Shown piece after piece: positions 1 to 9,866 of a DNA stretch of 64,000 bases (position 1 is the stretch's first letter; the number at the start of each line of letters is the position of its first letter). A model generated the notes under the pieces. The model was not told the DNA's origin. It worked only from the letters and a program-made list of their open reading frames with translations, and made no database searches. This stretch comes from Endonucleibacter aggregata. Lineage in GTDB: Bacteria; Pseudomonadota; Gammaproteobacteria; Pseudomonadales; Endozoicomonadaceae. The stretch lies in contig NZ_JAVLSP010000011.1 of NCBI RefSeq assembly GCF_031528575.1, positions 5,814 through 69,813 on the forward strand, given 5' to 3'. The translations under genes were made by a program, and so were the position numbers.

Positions 1-2
1 TG

Positions 3-485
3 GCCAAGGTGGTTGACAGCCAGAATAAGCAAAACCCTATCTACCAGGCACTGATTTATATCGCCAAAGTCATTCTGGAATGTGATGTAACAAGCTGGCC
101 CGCACAGCCTCTGGCCATGGTTGCCAACGCGTTGGGCAAGGTTTCTGACAGCCAGAATAAGCAAGAATCTACTCATCTGGCACTGACTTATATCGCCAAA
201 GTGGTTCTGAGGCGTGATTTAGCAAGTTGGTCAGCACAGCCTCTGGCCATGGTTGCCAACGGTTTGAGCAAGATGGCTGACGGACAAAATGGGAAAAATC
301 CTGCCTACCAGACTCTGGTTTCTATTGCAACCGTGATTCTGGAAGCTGATCTGGTAAACTGGCCAACACCGTATCTGGACACGGTCGCCAACGCTTTGGA
401 TAAAGTGGTCAACAGTCAGAATGAGCAAATTTACAATGCGCTTTCTGCTATACAAGCCATAAAGTGTGTAAATGACTTTCTATAA
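3..485 (+). CDS. C-terminal part of an exported-type tandem-repeat protein (5' end outside window)
   Basis: The reading frame is open to the left edge and already matches the repeat consensus there (A-K-V-V-D-S-Q-N), so the apparent GTG start at 9 is only an internal codon. Three repeats are visible, each about 43 residues with the pattern D-L-x-x-W-P-x-Q-P-L-A-M-V-A-N-G-L-x-K-V-x-D-S-Q-N. The end matches the three full paralogues that follow at 1292, 4189 and 7094 (I-Y-N-A-L-S-A-I-Q-A-I-K). Function is unknown. The pattern suggests two helices per repeat stacking into a solenoid, loosely like the OPR and SKWP-type repeats of organelle RNA-binding proteins and plant-pathogen effectors; that likeness is inferred by eye only. 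Confidence 0.8.
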   Translation, partial: AKVVDSQNKQNPIYQALIYIAKVILECDVTSWPAQPLAMVANALGKVSDSQNKQESTHLALTYIAKVVLRRDLASWSAQPLAMVANGLSKMADGQNGKNPAYQTLVSIATVILEADLVNWPTPYLDTVANALDKVVNSQNEQIYNALSAIQAIKCVNDFL

Positions 486-491
486 AGCGCC

Positions 492-655
492 AGGAGCCTG
501 ACCGAGAATAGCGCCCGTAGCGAGGATTACGAGAAATTGAGGATAAAAATTTCTGCTTCTGAGGATAATAGCGGGGCTATTTGATGAATAGGCAGGAATT
601 TTTAGACCCATTTATCGCAACCGCAGTAGGGTAGTCTATTCTCGGACAGGCTCCT
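492..655. repeat. MITE-like element, family B
   Basis: An element of about 164 bp bounded by inverted ends: AGGAGCCTGACCGAGAATAG on the left and CTATTCTCGGACAGGCTCCT on the right. It begins about 7 bases after the stop codon of the first repeat gene and carries no open frame of note. Further copies lie at 16274, 16438 and 27063. Its core resembles family D, while its outermost bases resemble family A. Confidence 0.85.
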
Positions 656-737
656 AGCCCGGATATTTCATAAACTGCCCTTAGAGCCGCAAGGAGCAAG
701 CAAGGCCAGGAGCATGTTTATGAAATATCCGGGCTAG
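655..737. repeat. MITE-like element, family C (internally deleted)
   Basis: An 83-bp element with inverted ends TAGCCCGGATATTTCATAAAC and its complement. Compared with the full copies of about 168 bp at 46627 and 53305, it lacks the middle. It directly abuts the family B element, so one element may have inserted at the edge of the other. Confidence 0.8.
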
Positions 738-1291
738 AGGTAGAAGTAATGATTAAAACGTTTGTCTCGTTCCCACGCTCCGTGGTAACGCATACGTCAC
801 CAGAATACGGGAAGGAATTAACAGACAATAATTAAGAATAATTAAAGGATACCCAAGAATTAAAGGACACCTATAAATCCCCCATAAATTTATCCTCATC
901 TTACTATGGTTGAAATTATGGGTGTCCCATATTTATTTATTTCCCCTATTTATCCTGGTCAGTCAGCTTTTTCCGCAGGTAGCGCACAATTGGTACTTAA
1001 AAATAAAGAAAGTTTTTTTAAAGTGACTACACTGCTCATTACCACACTCAAAGGTAGTGTAACTCATCATTGTTTGATTGTAGGTGAGCACCCTGTTGAT
1101 GCCAGGCAAGACAACAGGCCGCAAGATGGACTTCTTTTAATAGGATATCCACCAGGGTTCACCAGGGTTGGTCAGTTTCGAGTATGATCATAAGTGCTGA
1201 TGGTGTTCTGATATACGGGCGGCCAGGTTTCTGAAAAATAGAAGATGTCAGAAAAGGCTGTAATTAGTTATAAGCGCTAGAGTTAGAAAAA
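738..1291. repeat. Duplicated upstream region of repeat-protein gene 1
   Basis: No gene is supported here. Segments recur at 3600-4188 and 6480-7093 ahead of the next two paralogues, including the stretch near 774-800 with CGTTCCCACGCTCCG-type sequence, the phrase around 1015-1060 (AAAGTGACTACACTGCTCAT) and the purine-rich lead-in to the TTG start. The region therefore belongs to the tandem duplication unit and probably holds the promoter. A 93-codon open frame at 906-1187 is not kept in the other copies and is taken as chance. Confidence 0.6.
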
Positions 1292-3469
1292 TTGTATAAA
1301 TATAAATACGTGTCATTGTTATTCATCTCTTTATTGGTTTTTTCAATCAATAACGTGTACGCTGGCAAAGTTGAAAAAGTTGAAGGTGAATATACAGGGG
1401 GCGTTATTTCTCTTAAGGGTATAAGTAAAAGTGATACTGGTATACAACCTGACAGGAGTAAAAAACTGGCCAGCCCCCTTTGTGATTATGTTTTTGATTA
1501 CCGCTTTTTTAAAAGCATCAAAATTGATATTCAACAATTAAAAAAGCATTACAGAGGTGTCGCTAGTCACTATTCTGTTTGTGATAAACAGCATTCAGCT
1601 AAAGATTTGGCGTTAATCGTCAGTGTTTTTTCCAGCTTCAATAATGGCCAGCACTTTGTTAATTTTTTGTCTATTATCGCCACCGAGATTCTGAAGTGTG
1701 ATTTAGCGAGCTGGCCAGTAAAGCCTCTGTCCATGGTCGCTAACGGTTTGGGCAAGGTGGTTGACGACCAGAATAAGCAAGACCCTGCTTACCAGGTTCT
1801 GACTGCTATTGCCATCGTGGTTGTGGGACGTGAGTTAACAAACTGGTCAGCACAGTATTTGGCTTTGGTTGCCAACGGTTTAGCCAAGGTGGCTGACAGC
1901 CAGAATGAACAAGACCCTGCCTGCCAAGGCCTGATTTCCATCGCCCCCATGGTTCTAAGAGGTGAGTTAGCAAACTGGCCAGTTCAGCCTTTGGCCATGC
2001 TCGCCAACTCCCTGGGCAAGGTGGTTCACAGATCGAAGACACAAAACCCCGTTTACCCGGCTATGATTGCTATCGCTAGAGTGATTACACCACAAACTCT
2101 TGAAGCTAATCGAGAGGACTGGACAGCACAGCATCTGGCTATGGTCGTCAACGGCCTGGCCAAGATGGCTTACAGTCAGAATGAAGAAGACCCTGCCTAC
2201 CAAGCCCTGATTGCTATCGCTGAAGTGATTACACCGCGAGTTCTTAAAATGAATCGAAACGACTGGACAGCTTGGCATCTGGCCATGGTCGCCGGCGGTC
2301 TGGGCAAGGTAGTCGACAGCAAAATTAAAGAGGGTTCAATATACCAAGCCCTGGTTTCTATTGCTGAACTGATTACACCGGAGGTGCTAAGAACCCACCA
2401 AAAGAACTGGACAGCAAAGCATTTGGCCATGCTTGCCAGCGGTCTGAGCAAGATAGCCGATAACCAGAATAGACGAGAACCTGCTCACCGGGCCCTGCTT
2501 TTTATTGCTGAAGTCATCACATTGAGGGCGCTAAGAACAAATCAAAAGGACTGGACAGCCGGTCACTTGTCGCTAGTCGCCAACGCTTTAGGCAAGGTGG
2601 CTGACAGCCACAATGAGCAAGACCCTGCTTACAAGACCCTGATTGCTATCGCGACTGTGGTTCTGAGATATGATGTATCAAGGTGGGCACCAAAGTCCCT
2701 GGCCATGACTATCAACGGTTTGAGCAAGGTAGTCAATAACCAGAATAAGCAAGACCCTACTTATCGGGCACTGACTCGTATGGCCAAAGTGGTTCTGAAG
2801 TGTGATTTGGCAAGCTGGCAGGCAAAGGAGCTGGCCATGGTCGCGAGCGGTCTGAGCAAGATAGCCAGTATCCAGAATAAACAAGATTCTGCTTATCAGG
2901 CACTGGTTTCTATCGCCCCCCTGCTTCTGAGATGTGATTTAGTAAGCTGGACAGCACATGATCTGAGTACGATCACCAACGGTCTGGCCAAGGTGGCTGA
3001 CAGTCAGAATGACCAGGACCCTATTTACCAGACACTGACTTATATTGCTAAAGTGGTTCTGGAATGTGATTTGGCAAGCTGGCCCGCAAACTCTCTGGCC
3101 ATGATGGCCAACGGTCTGGGCAAGGTAACTGACAGCCAGAATAAGCAAAACCCCACTCATTCGGCACTGGCTTATATCGCCAAAGTGGTTCTGAAACGTG
3201 ATTTAGCAAGTTGGGCAGTACAGCCTCTGGCCATGATGGCCAACGGTCTTGGCAAGGTGGCTGACCGACAAAATGAGCAAGACCCTGCTTACCAAATTCT
3301 GATTTCTATCGCGACCGTGATTCTGGAAGATGATTTAGCAAACTGGCGAATACAGCACCTGGACTTGGCTGCGGACGGTCTGGGTATGGTGGTCGACAGC
3401 CATGATGAGCGAATTTACAATGCTCTATCTGCTATACAAGCCATAAAGAGTGTAAAGGGCTTTCTATAA
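1292..3469 (+). CDS. Exported tandem-repeat protein, intact copy (725 aa)
   Basis: This is the only full-length in-frame member of the array. It starts with TTG, preceded by AGAGTTAG; the same start context is kept in both downstream copies, which supports it. Residues 1-24 form a signal peptide ending V-Y-A. A unique region with several cysteines follows (to about residue 130), then 13 repeats of two sorts: about 43 residues (x-C-D-L-A-S-W) and about 48 residues with an insert containing V-I-T-P-x-x-L-x-x-N-x-x-D-W. The chain ends in a conserved short tail. The repeats look all-helical, so an alpha-solenoid binding protein acting outside the cell or in a host is plausible. At the place where the paralogues carry nine Ts, this copy has GTTTTTGAT and stays in frame. 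No catalytic motif is seen. Function is unknown. Confidence 0.85.
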   Translation: MYKYKYVSLLFISLLVFSINNVYAGKVEKVEGEYTGGVISLKGISKSDTGIQPDRSKKLASPLCDYVFDYRFFKSIKIDIQQLKKHYRGVASHYSVCDKQHSAKDLALIVSVFSSFNNGQHFVNFLSIIATEILKCDLASWPVKPLSMVANGLGKVVDDQNKQDPAYQVLTAIAIVVVGRELTNWSAQYLALVANGLAKVADSQNEQDPACQGLISIAPMVLRGELANWPVQPLAMLANSLGKVVHRSKTQNPVYPAMIAIARVITPQTLEANREDWTAQHLAMVVNGLAKMAYSQNEEDPAYQALIAIAEVITPRVLKMNRNDWTAWHLAMVAGGLGKVVDSKIKEGSIYQALVSIAELITPEVLRTHQKNWTAKHLAMLASGLSKIADNQNRREPAHRALLFIAEVITLRALRTNQKDWTAGHLSLVANALGKVADSHNEQDPAYKTLIAIATVVLRYDVSRWAPKSLAMTINGLSKVVNNQNKQDPTYRALTRMAKVVLKCDLASWQAKELAMVASGLSKIASIQNKQDSAYQALVSIAPLLLRCDLVSWTAHDLSTITNGLAKVADSQNDQDPIYQTLTYIAKVVLECDLASWPANSLAMMANGLGKVTDSQNKQNPTHSALAYIAKVVLKRDLASWAVQPLAMMANGLGKVADRQNEQDPAYQILISIATVILEDDLANWRIQHLDLAADGLGMVVDSHDERIYNALSAIQAIKSVKGFL

Positions 3470-4188
3470 AGCGCTAATACCCATACAGTCGCATTCCCGC
3501 GAAGGCGGGAATCTACCAGAAAATGGACGCCTGCGAAGGCAAGAATCCATGCCAACCGTGTAATTCCAACTTTGTAGAAATGACAAAAGTAAAGGTGATT
3601 GCCTGTCTATACCAGTTTCGCGACACCCTCGCTTCGCGTGGTAACGCATACGCCACTAAAATACGGGCACAGGCGCAAAGAATGAGTCATACTAACGTTC
3701 AAAAATAACAGAATTAAAAATAATCAAAAAATAATCAAAGGACACCCAAAGAGAATTAAAGAAAAGAGAATATAAATTAAACGATACCCATAAACCTACC
3801 CTTATCTTATATCATTAAAATTATGGGCATCTTATATTTCGTTTTTCAGTATATTTCGTCATATTTCGTCATCCTATATTTTCATCCTATTTCCATATTT
3901 GCTTAAAAAGAAAGAACATTTTATTAAAGTAACTATACTGCTCATTACTGCACTCAAAGATGGCGAACCCCATCACTTTTGAGTGCAGGTCAGCACTCTG
4001 TCGATGCTCTTCAGACAACAGGCCGCAAGATGGATTTTTTCTTTTGATAGAACCTCCATGAGTGCTGGTCAGTTTGGCGTATGAGTTCAAGTGTTCGTGG
4101 TGTTCTGATGTGTGGGAAGCCCGGTTTCTGAGAAATAAAAAATATCAGTAAAGGCTTTAATTGGTTATAAACTTCAGAGTTAGCAAAA
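3470..4188. repeat. Duplicated spacer between repeat genes 1 and 2
   Basis: A gene-free stretch of about 720 bp. It begins with a small palindrome (ATTCCCGCGAAGGCGGGAAT, near 3494-3513) of a sort also seen near 10750, 12230, 30490 and 55680. The rest is closely similar to 6420-7093 and partly to 738-1291. It includes AT-rich leader sequence and the dispersed motif near 3930-4045. No coding frame is conserved between copies. Confidence 0.6.
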
Positions 4189-6350
4189 TTGTATAAATAC
4201 CTATCATTAGCTTTCGTTTCTTTAGTATTTTTTTCAATTGATAAAGGATACGCCGGCAAAAGAGAATATGAATATACAGGAAATTCAACCCATCTCATGG
4301 GTAAAAATAAAAGTGATACCAGCTCACATTCTTATAGCGGAAATCCGGTTGTTCCCATTTGTGATAATTTTTTTTTGATCATCACTTTTTTAGAAAAAAT
4401 AGAGGTAATATTCAACAATTAACAGACTATTCCAGAGGTATTACTGATCACCTTTATTTTTGTAATAAACAGCATTCATCTGAAGACCTGGCGTCAATCG
4501 TCAGTGTTTTTTCCAGCCTCAGTAAGAGCCAGCACTTTGCTAATTTTTTGTCTATTGTCGCCTTCAAGATTCTGGTATGTGATTTAGCAAACTGGCCAGC
4601 AGAGCCACTGGCTGTGGTCGCCAATGGTTTCGGCAAGGTAGCCAACAGCCGAAATAAACAAGACCCTGATTACCTGGCTCTGGTTGCTATCGCCAACGTG
4701 ATTCTGGGATGTGATTTAGCAAGTTGGGTACCACAGCATCTGGCTTTAGCTATCAACGGTTTGGTCAAGGTGGCTGATAGCCACAATGAGCAAGACCCTA
4801 TATACCAAGCCCTGACTGCTATCGCCACCGTGGTTATCGAAGGTGACTTAACAAACTGGCCAGCGCAGCCTCTGGCTATGCTCGCCGACGCTCTGGGCAA
4901 GGTGGCCGAGAGGCAGAATGAACAGAACCCTGCTTACCAAGCCCTGATGGCTATTGCTAAAGTGATTACACCAAGCCTGCTAAGAACCCATCAAAAGGAC
5001 TGGACAGCACAGCATCTGGCTATGATGGTCAACGGTCTGGGCAAGGTGGCCGACAGGCAGAATGAACAATGCCCTGCCTACCAGGCCCTGATGGCTATTG
5101 CTGAAGTGATTACACCGGAGGCTTTAGCAATAAATCAAAGGGACTGGACAGCACAGCATCTAACTATGGTCACCAATGGTTTAGGCAAGGTAGTCGACAG
5201 GCAGAATAAGCAATGTCCAATTCATCAAGTCCTGATTGCTATTGCTAAAGTGATTAAACCGGATCTGATAAGAACCAACCAAAAGAACTGGACAGGACAG
5301 AATCTGGCTATGGTCGCCAACGGTCTGAGCAAGATAGCCGACAGCCAGAATAAACAAGACCCTGCTTACCAGGCCATGATGTTTATTGCTGAACTGATTA
5401 CATTGAGGGCCCTAAAAACAAATAAAAAGGATTGGGCAGCACAGCATTTGGGTATGGTCACCAATGTTATGAGTAGGGTGACCGACAATCAGAATGAGCA
5501 GGGCCCTTTTTACCCAGCCCTGATTTCTATCGCGAATTTTGTTTTGGAATGTGATTTGGCAAGCTGGTCAGCAAAGCCTCTGGCCATGGTCGCCAATGGT
5601 TTGGGCAAAGTGATCAAAAGCCAGAATGAGCAAGACCCTGCCTACCGAGCGCTGATTGCTATGGCCATCGTGATTCTGGGATGTGATTTAGCAAGATGGC
5701 CAGAGCAGGAACTGGCCATGACCACCAACGGTCTGAGCAAGGTGGTCAACACCCAGGATGAGCAAGACCCTGCCTACCGAGCACTGATTGCTATGGCCAT
5801 GGTGATTCTGAGATGTGATTTAACAAACTGGACAGCACAGGATCTGAGCATGGTCACCAACGGTCTGAGCAAAATAGCCGACAGTCAGAATCAGCAAAGC
5901 CCTGCTTGTCAGGCACTGACTTATATCGCCAAAGTGATTCTGAAATGTGATTTGGCAAGCTGGCCCTCACAACCTCTGGCCATGGTTGCCAACGGTCTGA
6001 GCAAGATAGCCGACAGCCAGATTAAACAAAGCCCTGCTCACCGGGCACTGACTTATATCGCCAAAGTAATTCTGCGGCGTGATTTAGCAAGTTGGCCAGC
6101 ACAGCCTCTGGCAATGGTCGCCAATGGTCTGGGCAAGGTAGCCAACAGCTGGAATAAAAAAGCCCCTGCTTACCAGGCGCTGATTGCTATCGCCACCGTG
6201 ATTCTGGAACGTGATTTAACAAGCCTGCTGATTCAGCCTCAGGCCTTGTTCATGAACGGTCTGGGTAAGGTGGCCGACAGCCAGAATGAGCAAATCTGCA
6301 ATGCTCTATCGGCTATGCAAGCCATAAAGTGTGTAAAGGACTTTCTATAA
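4189..6350 (+). CDS. Exported tandem-repeat protein, copy 2, split by a T9 frame slip
   Basis: The gene starts with TTG and a signal peptide (M-Y-K-Y-L-S-L-A-F, ending G-Y-A) closely like copy 1. The frame reads to 4422 and stops. The remaining protein, starting with the D-H-H-F-F-R-K part that aligns to copy 1, runs open in another frame from about 4377 to 6350. The two halves meet exactly at nine consecutive Ts (4368-4376). By frame arithmetic a run of ten or seven Ts would join them. About 13 repeats follow and all are intact, with no further stops, so decay would have to be very recent. The gene may be phase-variable, may be rescued by transcriptional slippage, or may be a new pseudogene. 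A separate product starting inside at 4548 would lack a signal peptide and is less likely. Confidence 0.75.
4368..4376 (+). repeat. T9 homopolymer at the frame junction of copy 2
   Basis: Nine Ts immediately upstream of GATCATCAC. The upstream reading frame enters this run correctly and leaves it one base out of register relative to the repeat-coding frame. Slippage to T10 or T7 restores a single frame. Copy 1 has the corresponding site interrupted by a G. Confidence 0.8.
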
Positions 6351-7093
6351 AGCGCTGGAGGTAGACGTTCCCCCACGCTCCGAGGGTATCGCAAAAAGGC
6401 TAAATACGACTGTTTGTTTCTCTTCTGTCATTACTGCGAAGGCAAGAATCCATGCCAACCGTGTAATGCCAATTTTGCAGGAATGACAAAAGTAAAGGTG
6501 ATTGCCTGTCTATACCCGTTTCGCGACACCCTCGCTTCACGTGGTAACGCGTACGCCACTAAAATACGGGCACAGACGCAAAGAATGAGTCATACTAACG
6601 TTCAAAAATAACAGAATTAAAAAATAATCAAAGGACACCCAAAGAGAATTAAAAGAAAGAGAATATAAATTAAAGGATACCCATAAACCTACCCTTATCT
6701 TATATGATTAAAACTATGGGCATCCTATATTCCGTTCCATATTTCGTTTTTCCGCATATTTCGTCATATTTCTTCATCCTATATTTTCACCCTATTTTCA
6801 TATTTGCTTAAAAAGGAAGAAAATTTTGTTAAAGTCACTATACTGCTCATTACTGCACTCAAAGATGGCGTAACCTATCACCTTTGAGCGCAAATGAGCA
6901 CTCTGTCGATACTCTTCAGACAACAGGCCGCAAGATGGATTTTTTATTTTGATACAACATCCGTCAGTGCTGGTCAGTTTGGCGTATGAGTTCAACTATT
7001 TGTGGTGCTCTGCTGTATGGGAAGCCAGGTTTCTGAGAAATAAAAGATATCAGAAAAGGCTGTAATTAGTTATAAGCTCTAGAGTTAGCAAAA
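6351..7093. repeat. Duplicated spacer between repeat genes 2 and 3
   Basis: About 740 bp without a supported gene, nearly colinear with 3520-4188. It holds the same GCGAAGGCAAGAATCCATGC stretch, the same TTCGCGACACCCTCGCTTC block, the AT-rich leader and the ACTATACTGCTCATTACTGC phrase (near 6837) before the TTG start. It marks the boundary of the tandem duplication unit. Confidence 0.6.
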
Positions 7094-9116
7094 TTGTATA
7101 AATACTTATCATTGGTTTTCGTTTCTTTGTTGATTTTTTCAATCGATAGAGGGTACGCCGGCAAAAGAGAATATACAGGGAATTTAACTTATCTCGCGGG
7201 TAAAAGTAAAAGTGATACCCGCTTACAGCCTTATAGAAAAAAATCGGTTATTCCCATTTGTGATGTTTTTTTTTGATTATAACCTTGTTAAAAAAAATAG
7301 AAATAATATTGAACAATTAACAAACTATTCCATAAATATTGCTCATCACCTTTATTTTTGTCATAAACAGCATTCAGCTAAAGATTTGTCATTAATCGTC
7401 AGTAATTTTTCCAGCCCCGGGAACTGCCAGCACTTTGCTAACTTTTTGACGGCTATGGCCACTGAGATTCTGGCGTGTGAATTAGCGGACTGGACAGAAC
7501 AGCCTCTGGCCATGGTCGCCAATGGTCTGGGCAAGGTAGCCAACAGCCGAAATAAACAAGACCCTGCTTACCAGGCTCTGATTGCTATCGCCATCGTGAT
7601 TCTGGAATGTGATTTAGCAAGCTGGACACCACAGCATCTGGCCATGCTCGCCAACGCTCTGGGGAAGCTGACCGACAGTCAGTATGAACAAGGCCCTACT
7701 TACCAAGCCCTGATTTCTATCGCTGAAGTGATTACACCGGAGGCTTTAGCAACAAATCAAGGGGACTGGACAGCACACCATCTGGCTATGATCGCCAACG
7801 CTCTGGGCAAGGTGGCCGACAGGCAGAATCAACAATGCCCTGCCTACCAAGCCCTGATTGCTGTTGCTAACGTGATTACACCAGGGGCTTTAGCAACAAA
7901 TCAAGGGGACTGGACAGCACAGCATCTGGCCATGGCCATCAACGGTTTAGGCAAGGTGGTCGACAGGCAGAATGAGCAATGTCCAATTTATCAAGCCCTG
8001 ATTGCTATTGCTGAAGTGATTACACCGGAGGCTTTAGCAATAAATCAAAAGGACTGGACAGCACAGCATATGGCTATGGTCGCCAACGGTCTGGGCAAGA
8101 TAATCGACAGCCAGAATAAACAAGCCCCTGCTTATCGGGCCATGATGTTTATTGCTGAAGTGATGACATTGAAGACCCTGAGAACAAATAAAAAGGACTG
8201 GATAGCATGGTATTTGGGCATGGTCGTCGATGCTTTGAGCAGGGTGGCCGACAGCCAGAATGAGCAAGACCCTTTTTACTCGGCCCTGATTTCTATCGCG
8301 ACCTTTGTTCTGGACAATGGTATAGCAAGGTGGGCAACAAAGCCTCTGGCCGTAGTTATCAACGGTTTGAGCAAGGTAGTCAACAACCAGAATAAGCAAG
8401 ACCCTGCTTATAAAGCGTTGACTTATCTGGCCACTGTAGTTACGCGATATGATTTAGCAAGCGCTTCAACAAAGGATCTGGCCATGGCCATCAACGGTCT
8501 GAGCAGGATGGCCGACAGCCAGCATGAGCAAGACCCTGCTCACCAAGCATTGATCGCTATTGCCTCTGTGCTTCTGAGTTGTGATTTAGCAAACTGGACA
8601 GCACATGATCTGAGCATGGTCACCAACGGTCTGAGCAAAGTGGCCGACAGCCAGAATCAGCAAAGCCCTGTTTATCAAGCACTGGCTTATATCACCAAAG
8701 TGGTTCTGAGATGTAATTTGGCAAGCTGGCCTGCACAGCCTCTGGCCATCCTTGCCAACGCCCTAGGCAAGGTGGCTGACAGTCAGAATAAGCAAGACCT
8801 CACTCATCCGGCACTGACTTATATTGCCAAAGTGGTTATGGGGCGTGATTTAACAAATTGGCCAGCACAGTCTCTGTCCATGGTCGCCAACTGTCTGGGC
8901 AAGGTGGCCGACAGTCGGAATAAGCAAGACCCTGCATACCAAGGGCTGATTTATATCGCCGCCGTGATTCTGGAACGTGATTTACCAAGCTTGCTAGTTC
9001 AGCCTATGGCCTTGTTCATGAACGGTCTGGGTATGGTGGTTGACAGCCGGAATGAGCAAATTTGCAATGCTCTATCTGCTATCCAAGCCATAAATAGCAT
9101 AAAAGACATGCTGTAA
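7094..9116 (+). CDS. Exported tandem-repeat protein, copy 3, split by a T9 frame slip
   Basis: A TTG start and signal peptide (M-Y-K-Y-L-S-L-V-F, ending G-Y-A) match copies 1 and 2. The first frame ends at 7276, directly after nine Ts (7266-7274). The repeat-coding frame continues without a stop to 9116. Here T8 or T11 would restore the frame, a different offset from copy 2. About 12 repeats follow, of both 43- and 48-residue types, ending in the common tail. A frame opening with an ATG at 7212 overlaps the true signal-peptide frame but reads nonsense until the T run, so it is not the natural N terminus. Function is unknown, as for the other copies. Confidence 0.75.
7266..7274 (+). repeat. 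T9 homopolymer at the frame junction of copy 3
   Basis: Nine Ts between GATG and GATTATAAC. The upstream frame hits TGA at once; removing one T joins it to the downstream repeat-coding frame. The position in the gene is the same as the T9 run of copy 2. Confidence 0.8.
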
Positions 9117-9400
9117 AAAGACATGCTGTAAATGAAACCAAACGCCTGAACACCTTTAGCAGCTTGGCATGACAGCCTGTCATCCAAGGTCGCAAGAACG
9201 GTTTATAGCGCTTTATCGAGCCTCTAAAGCAATAAAAGACGATGGGTATGAGTTTGACCATCATTCGGTGGCGCACGCAATCCACCGAACACCCGTTTAC
9301 AGGCGGGCCGCTTATTCAGCCAAGAGCTGGCAAATAGTTTCTTTTTTTTATTGTATCCGATTGTAGCCCTATTAAAACTCGCTCCCTCTGTTTCTGGCTC
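9117..9400. other. Gene-free spacer after the repeat-protein array
   Basis: The sequence AAAAGACATGCTGTAA is directly repeated across the stop codon of copy 3 (9102-9131). Beyond it, short open frames exist on both strands, but none has a convincing ribosome site or a recognisable product. I see no gene here. Confidence 0.4.
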
Positions 9401-9492
9401 TAAGTACATGACCAAATGAAAACATATATTTTCTTGCTGGCAGGCCTTGCAAGGCCTGTAGACCAACTTGAAAAGCAAATGGTCATGTACTT
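9401..9492. repeat. MITE-like element, family E
   Basis: A 92-bp element with inverted ends TAAGTACATGACCA...TGGTCATGTACTTA. A near-identical copy lies at 12666-12758, so the two flank the min locus. The middle holds a small palindrome around GGCAGGCCTTGCAAGGCCTG. Confidence 0.8.
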
Positions 9493-9581
9493 ATCATCAT
9501 TTTTAAAAAATACCGGCGTAAACTGAGCACAAGCCTTCAATTTACGCATTGAGTCTACTTGAGAAGATTATGAACAGGCTC

Positions 9582-9866
9582 CTATGAAGGGGGTGAGGTT
9601 TGTTCGCCTTCTGGCAACTGCACATTCACCTCTAAAATGGAGCAGTCACCCTCGTTGTCCAGGCGAATATTGATATGCTCCTGGGCCACTTCAATGTATT
9701 TTTGCACCACCTCAAGAATATCTTTTTGCATGGCAGGTAAAAACTCATGGCTTGCCCGGCTTATACGTTCGTGGGCGACTAGAATCTGGAGTCGCTCTTT
9801 GGCCACTGAAGCACTGCCTTCTTTGTTTGATTGGTTGGCGGAACGAAAGAGCTGCATCAGGTTCAT
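9582..9866 (-). CDS. minE: Cell division topological specificity factor MinE (94 aa)
   Basis: MinE stimulates the ATPase of MinD at the membrane and makes the Min proteins oscillate pole to pole, so that the division ring forms at mid-cell. The protein has the usual length, an N-terminal amphipathic segment (M-N-L-M-Q-L-F-R-S), the contact helix with A-K-E-R-L-Q-I-L-V-A-H-E-R, and the C-terminal topological domain. Its start overlaps the minD stop by one base, which indicates translational coupling. The tail is rich in E, P and S and slightly longer than in E. coli. Confidence 0.97.
   Translation of the reverse strand: MNLMQLFRSANQSNKEGSASVAKERLQILVAHERISRASHEFLPAMQKDILEVVQKYIEVAQEHINIRLDNEGDCSILEVNVQLPEGEQTSPPS

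Noticed and set aside
906..1187. 93-codon open frame upstream of the first full repeat-protein gene
   Set aside because: The duplicated regions upstream of the other two copies do not keep this frame, and it has no ribosome site or recognisable product.
7212..7270. ATG at 7212 as the start of repeat-protein copy 3
   Set aside because: This part overlaps the conserved signal-peptide frame and has no similarity to the paralogues until the T9 run; the natural start is the TTG at 7094.
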